DNA from: Shimia ponticola
GTDB taxonomy: Bacteria > Pseudomonadota > Alphaproteobacteria > Rhodobacterales > Rhodobacteraceae
NCBI RefSeq assembly: GCF_007995215.1
Contig: NZ_VCDK01000005.1
Span: 310,001-374,000 of the forward strand
Reading direction: 5' to 3'
DNA: 64,000 nucleotides
Position numbers and translations under genes: made by a program. The stretch's first letter is position 1; each line of letters starts with the position of its first letter. The notes beneath the pieces are model-generated. The model saw nothing but the letters and a program-made list of their open reading frames with translations. It was not told where the DNA came from and ran no database searches. This document shows, piece after piece, positions 1 to 10,551 of this stretch.

Positions 1-2
1 GG

Positions 3-20
3 CGGTCTTCTCTAAGACCG
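3..20 (-). terminator. Possible terminator hairpin downstream of pncA
   Basis: A perfect 7-bp inverted repeat (CGGTCTT/AAGACCG) with a 4-base loop lies just after the pncA stop codon, read on the minus strand. Any following T-run would fall outside the window, so the terminator call cannot be completed. Confidence 0.4.
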
Positions 21-21
21 T

Positions 22-618
22 CTAGCGCAAACTGACGCCGGCGTCGGCCATCCCGGCCTGCGCCGCGTCCAACGATCCGTTGAGATCAATGCCTCGGCAC
101 AGTGCCTGATCAACGGTCACGTCAAAGCCCAGCTTGGCCGCATCCACGGCGGAGTAGTTCACGCAGAAATCCAGCGCGAGCCCGACACATGTGATGGACG
201 TGATCCCACGCGTGCGCAGATAACCTTCGAGCCCGGTGGGCGTCGTGTGGTCATTTTCAAAGAACGCCGAATAGCTGTCGATCGAGGGGTTATAGCCTTT
301 GCGTACGATCATATCGGCGCGGTCTGTGTTTAGCCCCGCGTGGAATTTCGCCCCTTCCGAGCCCTGGATGCAATGATCCGGCCAAAGCACCTGTGGGCCA
401 TATGGCATTTCGATCATTTCCAGCGGCGCCTTGCCTTCATGGGAAGACGCAAAAGAAGAGTGGCCTGCCGGGTGCCAGTCCTGGGTCAGGATCACTGCGT
501 CGAACCCGGCCATCGCGGCGTTGATACCTTCGACGATGTCATTTCCACCGGGCACTTCAAGCGCGCCACCGGGGCAGAAATCATTCTGGACGTCGATGAC
601 AATCAGGGCGTTGGACAT
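22..618 (-). CDS. pncA: Nicotinamidase PncA (198 aa)
   Basis: Hydrolyses nicotinamide to nicotinate and ammonia in the cytosolic NAD salvage pathway. The isochorismatase-like fold is recognisable. The putative catalytic triad is Asp9 (VIDVQNDF), Lys107 (VRKGYNP) and Cys152 (LDFCVNY); the metal-site motif DWHPAGH supplies Asp47, His49 and His53. Length matches bacterial PncA enzymes. The start at 618 is preceded by an AAAGGAGAA ribosome site. It diverges from trhO across a gap of about 100 bp that probably holds both promoters. No oddities seen. Confidence 0.95.
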   Translation of the reverse strand: MSNALIVIDVQNDFCPGGALEVPGGNDIVEGINAAMAGFDAVILTQDWHPAGHSSFASSHEGKAPLEMIEMPYGPQVLWPDHCIQGSEGAKFHAGLNTDRADMIVRKGYNPSIDSYSAFFENDHTTPTGLEGYLRTRGITSITCVGLALDFCVNYSAVDAAKLGFDVTVDQALCRGIDLNGSLDAAQAGMADAGVSLR

Positions 619-724
619 GTCAGTTCTCCTTTGTCTATCGGCTACGCCTTGTTCTGCATTCGGTCAATCGGCGTGGCATTTGGTGATCTTGCCTTGCACA
701 TCGGCTCTGCGTATCAGCCGCGCC

Positions 725-1603
725 ATGTATACGATCGCTGCGCTCTACCACTTTACACCCTTCTCCGACCCGGATGCGTTGCGTCCTGCGTTACGCGAAA
801 CCTGCGAAGCGCACGGGGTGACAGGCACCCTGTTGCTTGCGCCAGAGGGGATCAATGGCACCATTGCGGGTACGCGCAATGGGATTGATGCGGCTCTTGG
901 GGCCATCAAATCACTGCCAGGCTGCGCGGATCTGGAGTGGAAGGAAAGCACAGCGGATCATCCGCCCTTCAAGAAACTTAAAGTGCGCCTGAAACGCGAG
1001 ATCGTGACGATGGGCCAGCCACAGGTGCGCCCACGTGAGGGAACAGGGCACTATGTCGAGCCCGCTGATTGGAACGAGTTGATCCAGTCGCCGGATGTGG
1101 TGACCATCGACACCCGCAATGACTATGAGGTTGCGATTGGCACCTTCGAGGGCGCGATAGATCCGGAAACCAAAAGCTTTGGTGAGTTTCCCGAATGGTG
1201 GCAAGCCAACAAACACAAGTTCCACAACAAGCGCGTCGCCATGTTCTGCACCGGAGGAATCCGCTGTGAGAAATCCACCAATTATCTGTTGGGTGAGGGT
1301 GTCGAAGAGGTCTACCACCTCAAAGGTGGCATCCTGAAATACCTCGAAGAGGTGCCGGCGGAAGACAGCACGTGGAACGGAGCCTGTTTTGTCTTTGACC
1401 GCCGCGTCAGCGTGACCCACGGGCTCGAAGAAGGTCCGCATATCCTGTGCCACGCGTGCCGCCGTCCGCTGGAGCCGTCCGACACAAAACGTCCTGAATA
1501 TGAGGCGGGCGTTCAGTGCCATCAATGTGTTGATGAATACACCGCCGAGGACCGGGACCGGTTCCGGATGCGCCAAATGCAATTGCTCGCCGCCGAGGGC
1601 TAA
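725..1603 (+). CDS. trhO: tRNA uridine(34) hydroxylase TrhO, rhodanese family (292 aa)
   Basis: Members of the TrhO/YceA family hydroxylate U34 of certain tRNAs to 5-hydroxyuridine. The reading frame stays open upstream, but family similarity begins at MYTIAALYHF, so the ATG at 725 is chosen; no strong ribosome site precedes it. An N-terminal acylphosphatase-like region is followed by a rhodanese domain with the active-site loop CTGGIRC, catalytic Cys175. The C-terminal part is Cys-rich (CHACRRP, CHQC), as usual for the family. The next gene begins 75 bp downstream and looks unrelated. Confidence 0.93.
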   Translation: MYTIAALYHFTPFSDPDALRPALRETCEAHGVTGTLLLAPEGINGTIAGTRNGIDAALGAIKSLPGCADLEWKESTADHPPFKKLKVRLKREIVTMGQPQVRPREGTGHYVEPADWNELIQSPDVVTIDTRNDYEVAIGTFEGAIDPETKSFGEFPEWWQANKHKFHNKRVAMFCTGGIRCEKSTNYLLGEGVEEVYHLKGGILKYLEEVPAEDSTWNGACFVFDRRVSVTHGLEEGPHILCHACRRPLEPSDTKRPEYEAGVQCHQCVDEYTAEDRDRFRMRQMQLLAAEG

Positions 1604-1677
1604 CCAGATTTCCCTTGGGGAAGACGTGCACGCGTGGGTAGTGTTGGCCAAGTTCCATCACAGCCAATTTCAGACCT

Positions 1678-3888
1678 ATGCGCATCGTCAGACGAGATAT
1701 TGAAAACCCGCCCCCGTCTTTGGGAAGCAGTGGCCTTCAACGCTTGCGGTCCGAGTTTCTGGAATTCTACGCTCTTCAGGACAAAGAACGCGCGCAAACG
1801 ACCCCTCCGACCGGGCCACTGGGCAAAGAGCATTACGAAGATGTCATGCCGCCGCTCATCGACCTCTTCCATGGGAAATGCGCGTTTTGCGAGCAGGCGA
1901 ACCTGCCGCTCGAACCGTATCAGTTTCGCCCGCCTGCTTTTGCTCAGACCATGCGCGACGGCGATGAAATGGTCTGGCTGAATTTCAGCTGGCTCGCCCA
2001 TGCGTGGGAAAATCTGTACCCGATCTGCGAAGATTGCCTGCCGGAAGACAGATCCTTCTTCCCGACCGACCCGCCCGAGATCACACCGCCCAGCTTCGAT
2101 GACGTGCGGGATTACGTGGATCGAGGGACTGGGGTTTGGGGGGCGCCCTTCGCAGAGACGCCAATCTTGCTCGATCCTTGTTCTGAGGACGCATCGGTGT
2201 TTGAGAACCTGCGAGTCGATCTTTCTGGAAAACTGGAGGGTCTGACAGAAACCGGAACGCTGACCATCGACCATTTTCGCCTGAACCGAGACAGGCTGGT
2301 GTCTCGGCGCGAGAAAGCATTGCAGTCGTACCTGGAAGACGCAGACCCTGAGACAGGCAGTCTGCGCCAAGTGACTGCTGAGATCGAATTTGCAGGAATT
2401 CTTACGCAGTTCCGGCTTCAGAACACCTCAGGCTCAGAATTGATGCGTGAGATTCTTAGGCCTCAGACCAAGGAACCAGAACCACGCCGCTACAAAGGCC
2501 CGCGCGTGCCTCATTTTGATCTGCACAGCGTCGACGTCACCAATTACCGAGCCATCGAAAACCTGCATCTGGAACTGCCGCCCCGACCAAAGGATCGTGA
2601 TCTGGCCCGCGCGCTGCTGATCCTTGGAGAAAACGCCACCGGCAAAAGCTCACTTCTCGAAGCAATTGCGCAGACGCTGGTCAATTCGCGGGCACGTGGT
2701 CTCTTGGATGAAAAGGCCTCCTCCATCCTCTTGAACCCAAAATACATGGGCTGCGATGAGCCGACACGCGACCGTGCAGAGGTGTCTCTGACTCTGAAAG
2801 ACCGCAATGATGATACACGCGTCGTCGGGCTCTCGGTAACGCTGGGCGGCGGGAAACGGGCACGTGGCGACAGGTTCGACGACTATCCCATCTACGCCTA
2901 CGGCGCTTATCGGCATTACCGCAATTCGCTACGGACTTGGCGGGCCGACCGGGGTGTTCGGAACCTGTTTCACTCAGATGATCTGCTCTCGAACCCGAAG
3001 AAATGGCTGTTGCAGCTGGAAGAAGCGACGTTCGACATGGTCATCGCCGCACTGCGCGACATCATCGGCGGCGGCTTTAACACCATTGACCGGGAAGACG
3101 GGGATTGCCTTGTCGTGATCCGCGAACCGGCTCCGACCAATCCCGACGGCACACCGATCCCCGGTGCGATGGGCGACATCATCAGCCGCGCGCCGCTGGA
3201 TACCTTGTCCTCGGGGTTCCGCACGATCCTCGCTTTGAGTTGCGACATGATGCGGTGGCACATGGAGCGGGATGATTTCACGTCGCTCAGGGACGCACGC
3301 GGTCTTTGCATGATCGACGAGGTCGAAGCCCATCTTCATCCGCGCTGGAAAGTCTCTGTTATGGCGGGCCTACGCCGGGCGTTTCCGGCTATGACCTTCA
3401 TCGTCACAACCCATGACCCCCTCTGTATCCGCGGTATGCAGGACGGCGAGGTCATGGTCCTGCAACGGCAGAAACGCGACACCGCGCAATCGGGCCTACC
3501 GGTCTATGTCGACATGCTGACCAAATTGCCTGACGTGACCAAGCTGACGATCGAGCAACTCCTGACCTCGGACTTTTTCGACCTGTTTGACACAACTGAC
3601 GAGGAAACCAGCATCAACATTGCCGAAGTCGCCTCGATCCTTGCCCTCTACCCGGCGGGGCAACAACCGACCAACCCCAGACACAGGCAGGTCATAGAGA
3701 GTTTCCGCGCAGAGATCAGCGACGCATTGCCGGTCGGCACCACCGCTGCGTCCCGGATCGTCCAAGACGCCGTGGCGCAGTACCTGATCCAACGCCGCGA
3801 TAAAGCGCCGGAAATCCAGACAAAGATGCGCCAATCGACGATCAACGATATCATCGCCGCGCTAGAGGCCACAGATGCGCAGGGCTGA
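1678..3888 (+). CDS. HNH-like/AAA ATPase fusion, PtuA-like putative defence ATPase (736 aa)
   Basis: Residues about 60-260 resemble an HNH nuclease of the PtuB/TIGR02646 type: CAFC at 68-71, QFRP at 82-85, WENLYPICEDC at 110-120, LLDP at 164-167 and LNRDRL at 202-207. The expected catalytic Glu-His pair is replaced by Tyr81-Gln82. Residues about 280-600 form an SMC/ABC-like ATPase: Walker A GENATGKSS (317-325), signature-like LSSGF (510-514), Walker B CMIDEVEAHLHP (544-555) and a TTHD switch (577-580). The last ~140 residues match nothing I recognise. The gene ends 14 nt inside the next HNH gene. Known Septu systems pair a PtuA ATPase with a PtuB nuclease; a defence role here is inferred from that similarity. 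The start at 1678 gives the longest plausible product; it has no clear ribosome site. Confidence 0.8.
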   Translation: MRIVRRDIENPPPSLGSSGLQRLRSEFLEFYALQDKERAQTTPPTGPLGKEHYEDVMPPLIDLFHGKCAFCEQANLPLEPYQFRPPAFAQTMRDGDEMVWLNFSWLAHAWENLYPICEDCLPEDRSFFPTDPPEITPPSFDDVRDYVDRGTGVWGAPFAETPILLDPCSEDASVFENLRVDLSGKLEGLTETGTLTIDHFRLNRDRLVSRREKALQSYLEDADPETGSLRQVTAEIEFAGILTQFRLQNTSGSELMREILRPQTKEPEPRRYKGPRVPHFDLHSVDVTNYRAIENLHLELPPRPKDRDLARALLILGENATGKSSLLEAIAQTLVNSRARGLLDEKASSILLNPKYMGCDEPTRDRAEVSLTLKDRNDDTRVVGLSVTLGGGKRARGDRFDDYPIYAYGAYRHYRNSLRTWRADRGVRNLFHSDDLLSNPKKWLLQLEEATFDMVIAALRDIIGGGFNTIDREDGDCLVVIREPAPTNPDGTPIPGAMGDIISRAPLDTLSSGFRTILALSCDMMRWHMERDDFTSLRDARGLCMIDEVEAHLHPRWKVSVMAGLRRAFPAMTFIVTTHDPLCIRGMQDGEVMVLQRQKRDTAQSGLPVYVDMLTKLPDVTKLTIEQLLTSDFFDLFDTTDEETSINIAEVASILALYPAGQQPTNPRHRQVIESFRAEISDALPVGTTAASRIVQDAVAQYLIQRRDKAPEIQTKMRQSTINDIIAALEATDAQG

Positions 3889-4816
3889 CCGACCGGACCC
3901 GCCAGCGTCGGTATACGGCAAGGACAAACGCGCCGATGCCGAGCTGAAGCGGGTGCGTGAGCGTTTTGAAAAAGGCACCCTGACCGGCAAATCCTTTAGC
4001 GTCTACAAGGATGACCGGGTCAAGGCCGCACTGGAGCAAGTCTTTCACGGCAAATGCGCCTATTGCGAAACGATTTACCAAACGCAGGCGCCTGTCGACG
4101 TTGAACACTTTCGCCCCAAAGGACGCGTCGAAGGCACGGACCATGACGGGTATTGGTGGCTAGGGATGAAATGGGAAAACCTGCTGCCCTCTTGCCTCGA
4201 TTGTAACCGCAAACGGCGTCAGATCACCCCAAAGCCGACCGGCGATCTCAAAGAGTTGGCCGAAAGGTCCTCTGCGACGGTCAACACGGGCAAGCTCGAC
4301 TCATTTCCCATTCTCGGCACGCGCGCAGAATCCGAAAGCGACAACCTCGCGGCTGAAGACCCGGTTCTTCTTGATCCAACTCAGGACCAGCCAAAGGATC
4401 ACATCCGGTTTCACATTGATCGCGAGCACATGCTCGCTTTGGCCATCCCGGTTGGAATGGACAATGTCCCAATCACGGGAACCGCAGAAGAAGTCGCCGC
4501 GGCAACCCCGAAAGCGGCCGTGCGCGGGGCGGTTTCGATCCAGGTCTATGGTCTGAACCGCTTGGGGCTTTTGCAGGCAAGGACGCGGGTTCTGCGCAGG
4601 CTGGAGTTCTATCGCAGCTTGATTGAACGGATTGATATGCTTGCCGTGAAGCTCGCCGCTCATCCGGACCCCGAGGTCGCCGCAACAGCAGATCAGCTTA
4701 CCCAAATCATCCACCTGATCCTGAGCGAGATTAATGAGATGCGAAAACCGGAGGCTGAGTATTCGTCGCTCGTGAATTGTTGGTGCGACGCCTATTTGGC
4801 AAGCCTCAAACCATAG
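3875..4816 (+). CDS. HNH endonuclease, PtuB/retron-effector-like (313 aa)
   Basis: Putative nuclease partner of the upstream ATPase. A complete HNH core is visible: CAYC at 61-64, VEHFRPKG at 76-83 with Glu77-His78, and WENLLPSCLDCNRKR at 100-114 with the second Cys pair and Asn111. LLDP at 165-168 and GLNRLGLLQAR at 226-236 echo the N-terminal region of the ATPase, suggesting an ancient duplication. Its start lies 14 nt inside the ATPase gene, so translation is probably coupled. TIGR02646-type proteins act as effectors in Septu and some retron systems; no reverse transcriptase or ncRNA is visible here. Antiviral activity is inferred from family and arrangement. Confidence 0.82.
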   Translation: MRRADRPDPPASVYGKDKRADAELKRVRERFEKGTLTGKSFSVYKDDRVKAALEQVFHGKCAYCETIYQTQAPVDVEHFRPKGRVEGTDHDGYWWLGMKWENLLPSCLDCNRKRRQITPKPTGDLKELAERSSATVNTGKLDSFPILGTRAESESDNLAAEDPVLLDPTQDQPKDHIRFHIDREHMLALAIPVGMDNVPITGTAEEVAAATPKAAVRGAVSIQVYGLNRLGLLQARTRVLRRLEFYRSLIERIDMLAVKLAAHPDPEVAATADQLTQIIHLILSEINEMRKPEAEYSSLVNCWCDAYLASLKP

Positions 4817-4876
4817 GATTTGGTCCGACTCAGCGTTTCAGGCCATGATGGGTCAGCACGTCGAAGGAGAAGACCC

Positions 4877-5194
4877 ATGCCCAAATTTCTATTCGTCTAT
4901 CACGGGGGCAAGACCCCAGACACGCCGGAAGAAGGCCAAAAAGCCATGGAGGCATGGGATGCGTGGTACACCGGCATCGGTGCCGACAACGTTGCGGACT
5001 ACGGCAATCCGGTCGGCAAATCCCATACGGTGAGCCCATCGGGACACACCGAAGATGGCGGCGCAAACCCGGCATCTGGCTATTCGATCATCAGCGCCGC
5101 CGATCACAAGGCGGCCTGCGACATCGCCGCGAAGAACCCGATGGTGATGGATGGCTCCGGGTCGGTCGAGGTGGCCCCGATTATCGAGATGTAA
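4877..5194 (+). CDS. YCII-related domain protein (105 aa)
   Basis: Small soluble protein of the YCII-related (DGPF-type) superfamily, with the N-terminal strand MPKFLFVYHGG and a C-terminal GSVEVAPIIEM. Family members have a ferredoxin-like fold; biochemical roles are mostly unknown. The ATG at 4877 is preceded by AAGGAGAAG, which decides the start over an in-frame opening further upstream. It lies 60 bp after the HNH gene on the same strand, but its own ribosome site and different family suggest it is not part of the defence pair. Confidence 0.8.
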   Translation: MPKFLFVYHGGKTPDTPEEGQKAMEAWDAWYTGIGADNVADYGNPVGKSHTVSPSGHTEDGGANPASGYSIISAADHKAACDIAAKNPMVMDGSGSVEVAPIIEM

Positions 5195-5229
5195 AGGTAA
5201 GGGCGCCTGCACAGCAGACGCCCCTTGGT

Positions 5230-6327
5230 TTAGGCTGCTTTCGCCGCGTTCGTGTCAAGCGCGGGGTAGTCGATATACCCCTCTTCCCCGCCCCCGTAGA
5301 ACGTGTCCTGATCCGCCTCGGCCCAATCCGCGCCGACGCGAATGCGCTCTGGTAAATCCGGGTTGGAGATGAACGGACGCCCGAAGGTGATCGCGTCGGC
5401 GTATCCGTCACGCACAACCTTTTCGGCTTGCTCCTTATCATAACCACCATTGGCGATATAAAGGCCCGACGTGAACTCTGAGCGCAGCTTTTGCGTCAAG
5501 CTGCCATCCGACTCGTTGCCCGGAAAGTTCTCGACGACGTGCAAGAAGGCCAGCTGTTCGTCGGAGAGCATCCGGTAGATCGCACCGAAATGCGTCTCAG
5601 GGTCACTGTCAGACATGTCGTGCGCTTGGCCCAACGGCGACAGGCGTACACCGATACGACCCCGTTCCCAATGGCTGGCCACTGTGCCGATCACCTCTTG
5701 AAGTAGGCGCATCCGGTTCTCCACGGAGCCGCCATAATCGTCGTCACGGTCATTCACGCCGTCCTGCAGGAATTGGTCGAGCAGATATCCATTGGCGGCG
5801 TGGATTTCGACAGCGTCAAAGCCCGCCTCTCGCGCCAGCTGGGCCGCGCGGTCATATTGACCAATCAACTCACGAATGCCTTCAACAGTTAAGGCTTCCG
5901 GTTTTGAGCAATCCTCAAATCCATTGGCCGTAAAGGTCTGGGCGTCGGCGACCTTGTCGGTCGAAGACACCGGATTGCGACCCTCTGGCAAAAGTGAGGT
6001 ATGGCTGATCCGACCAACGTGCCAAAGCTGAATGCACATCCGACCACCCGCCGCGTGCACGGCGTCGTTGATCTTGCGCCATGCCTTGACGTGATCATCC
6101 GCGTGAATGCCCGGCGTGTCGATATAGCCCTTGCCCATCGGATCAATCTGGACCGCCTCGGTCCAGATCATGCCGGCGCTGGCACGTTGGGCATAGTAGG
6201 TTTGCGCCATGTCTTTTGGCGTGCCGTCGCCGTGTGCCCTGTTTCGCGTCAACGGGGCCATCAACACGCGGTTGGGCAGGTTCAGCGATCCCATCGCCAG
6301 CGGTTCAAGAAGGGGGGAATGTGTCAT
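5230..6327 (-). CDS. Alkene reductase, Old Yellow Enzyme family (365 aa)
   Basis: FMN-dependent NAD(P)H:enone oxidoreductase of the NemA/OYE class. Family landmarks are LPNRVLMAPLTRNRA near the N-terminus, IQLWHVGRISH, HAANGYLLDQFL and the C-terminal phosphate-binding FGRPFISNPDLPERI. The reading frame extends upstream, but the ATG at 6327 with AGGAGAGG just before it is the family-consistent start. It follows the small acidic gene by 16 nt and is probably the last gene of a four-gene leftward unit. The physiological substrate is unknown; reduction of electrophilic enones is typical. Confidence 0.9.
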   Translation of the reverse strand: MTHSPLLEPLAMGSLNLPNRVLMAPLTRNRAHGDGTPKDMAQTYYAQRASAGMIWTEAVQIDPMGKGYIDTPGIHADDHVKAWRKINDAVHAAGGRMCIQLWHVGRISHTSLLPEGRNPVSSTDKVADAQTFTANGFEDCSKPEALTVEGIRELIGQYDRAAQLAREAGFDAVEIHAANGYLLDQFLQDGVNDRDDDYGGSVENRMRLLQEVIGTVASHWERGRIGVRLSPLGQAHDMSDSDPETHFGAIYRMLSDEQLAFLHVVENFPGNESDGSLTQKLRSEFTSGLYIANGGYDKEQAEKVVRDGYADAITFGRPFISNPDLPERIRVGADWAEADQDTFYGGGEEGYIDYPALDTNAAKAA

Positions 6328-6343
6328 GGTGACCTCTCCTGTC

Positions 6344-6607
6344 TCAACCGTTGTCGCGCAGGTTGTCTTCGGTTTCTTGCGCATCGTCGGCATCATGACG
6401 GCCTGCATCGCCTTCCCAATCGCCCTCGAGCCTGACGGCGTCCTTGGCCTCTGGCGGCAGTTCCCTGGCAAGATCAGCTACAGGCGGATCGTCGCGATCC
6501 TTTTCCTCAAGCTGGATTTCCCGCGTTTGGCCGGGTGTGACGATTGTCAGGCCCTCGGTCTCTGCGGAACTATCGGGTTGTGAGCTGTCGGTTGTTTTCT
6601 CTGCCAT
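6344..6607 (-). CDS. Small acidic hypothetical protein (87 aa)
   Basis: I do not recognise a family. The product is very rich in Asp and Glu, with no Cys and no membrane segment, and it looks largely disordered, especially the Asp-rich C-terminal half. It is supported as a gene by a strong AAAGGAGA ribosome site before the ATG at 6607 and by tight spacing to its neighbours (26 nt after the DUF2306 gene, 16 nt before the ene reductase). Function unknown. Confidence 0.65.
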   Translation of the reverse strand: MAEKTTDSSQPDSSAETEGLTIVTPGQTREIQLEEKDRDDPPVADLARELPPEAKDAVRLEGDWEGDAGRHDADDAQETEDNLRDNG

Positions 6608-6633
6608 GGGTAAATCTCCTTTGAGAGATCAAC

Positions 6634-7347
6634 TCAGGCCGGGGCGCTTGGTTCCGGGCGGGCAGACGGCCGCACACGCAACCAAAGCTCCAGTGCGATG
6701 AGATAGGGCAGGTAAAATGCGACCAGATTGATCAGGTCGAAGGCTCCGGTAAACGCCTCGTTCGACGCAAGGCCGCCGGTGGCCATGTACCAAAGCCCGT
6801 AGTGAACGCGATACAGCCATGACCCAAGGATCAGCACGACAAGCCGTAAGGCCCAATCCCTATGCGTGACCCATCCGGCCCGGGCATGGCGCAACGTCTG
6901 GACCGCAGCCGCCAGCATCAATAGCCCATAGGCCGCGAAGGCGAGCGACATCGGCCAACCTCCCTGGGTGCCGCGCAACACGATGTACGCCAAGCCGCCC
7001 ATCGCCGTTGCAAACGCCAAAGCGGCTATCAAATATCCCAACGCGCGGTGCAGCGCAGGCAGTTTGCTGCGCAACCATCCTATCGCCTGAAGCGGAACCA
7101 GAATGGTCACGACCCCGCCCAACCACATGTGTGAAAAGATGGCGGTATTGGACAATGGGGCTTGCGAGCTAAAGAACTGCGACGTGGCGCGGTCCGCTGA
7201 AAACAGGCCAAAGTCACCTTCGCCGATGGCATAGAGGCCGAAAACCCCGGCCATCAGGATGACAAGGACCATACCGCCATCGCGCAGCCAACTTGGCCGC
7301 GTCGCCGCCCAAAGATGTGTGCGTCTGCTTTGCCTCATGCTTCCCAT
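6634..7347 (-). CDS. DUF2306 family membrane protein (237 aa)
   Basis: Integral inner-membrane protein with about six or seven hydrophobic segments and conserved-looking His residues (SHMWLGGVV, LHRALGYL, THRDWALR), typical of DUF2306 proteins, whose function is unknown. The start is uncertain among a GTG at 7350, ATG at 7347 and ATG at 7338; ATG 7347 is listed. It sits between RidA and the small acidic gene on the same strand with short gaps. Confidence 0.75.
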   Translation of the reverse strand: MGSMRQSRRTHLWAATRPSWLRDGGMVLVILMAGVFGLYAIGEGDFGLFSADRATSQFFSSQAPLSNTAIFSHMWLGGVVTILVPLQAIGWLRSKLPALHRALGYLIAALAFATAMGGLAYIVLRGTQGGWPMSLAFAAYGLLMLAAAVQTLRHARAGWVTHRDWALRLVVLILGSWLYRVHYGLWYMATGGLASNEAFTGAFDLINLVAFYLPYLIALELWLRVRPSARPEPSAPA

Positions 7348-7378
7348 CACATGGGGCAGCTAGGGATCGGGAAAAGTG

Positions 7379-7732
7379 TCAGCCGTCGATTACCGCTGCG
7401 GTCACGATAATCTCGACCTTGAGCACATCACGCGCAAGTTTCGCTTCACCACAGGCCCGCGCAGGCGCATGACCCTCTGGCACCCACGCGTCCCAAACGG
7501 CATTCATCTCGGCGAAATCGGCCATATCGGCCAGCCAGATCACAGCTTGCAGCATGTGCTCGCGCGACGACCCGGCCTTTTCCAACAGCGCGTCCACGCG
7601 TGCCAGACAGTCCTGCGTCTGCTCGGTCACCGTATCGCCCGCGCCGACCTGCCCACAGAGGTAAGCGACGCCGTTATGTTTGACGATCTTGGACATCCGG
7701 GCGGATGTGTCGATGCGGGTGATTTGGGTCAT
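7379..7732 (-). CDS. RidA family protein (117 aa)
   Basis: RidA/YjgF-fold protein. Canonical RidA hydrolyses reactive enamine/imine intermediates from PLP enzymes. Visible features are YLCGQVG near residue 28, the repeated-strand architecture and a length close to the ~115-130 aa norm. The subgroup's catalytic Arg appears as [11 protein letters not shown] rather than the classic R-x-C-V/x-V pattern, so deaminase activity is uncertain. Ribosome site AGGATT precedes the ATG at 7732. It is first in the leftward group running to the ene reductase. Confidence 0.8.
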   Translation of the reverse strand: MTQITRIDTSARMSKIVKHNGVAYLCGQVGAGDTVTEQTQDCLARVDALLEKAGSSREHMLQAVIWLADMADFAEMNAVWDAWVPEGHAPARACGEAKLARDVLKVEIIVTAAVIDG

Positions 7733-7770
7733 GGATTAATCCTATGCAGCCTGACACTGGTTGTTCAGAG

Positions 7771-7818
7771 CCGGTCCGAGGGGTGGCGCAATCGCGCCGC
7801 CCCGTGGGGGCGGACCGG
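7771..7818 (-). terminator. Large nested hairpin downstream of gyrB
   Basis: Outer arms CCGGTCCG (7771-7778) and CGGACCGG (7811-7818) enclose a second stem GGGGTGGCG/CGCCGCCCC with one wobble pair. It lies between the gyrB stop and the RidA start. There is no T-run on either side, so it may be a 3' stabilising or Rho-assisted structure rather than an intrinsic terminator. Confidence 0.45.
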
Positions 7819-7881
7819 CGCGGCATGACGTTGCCGTCATTCGGGCGGTTTATTCGGTGCGCGGCGCAATAAAGCCTTCGG

Positions 7882-10510
<2,629 letters not shown>

Positions 10511-10551
10511 GGCCCGGCGGTGCCACCGGCCCAGAGCTAGCTGCGATGCTG

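Noticed and set aside
431-724. N-terminal extension of TrhO
   Set aside because: The frame is open but overlaps pncA on the other strand and lacks similarity; the family start is at 725.
1678-4816. Retron with PtuAB effectors
   Set aside because: No reverse transcriptase gene or msr/msd-like region is present nearby.
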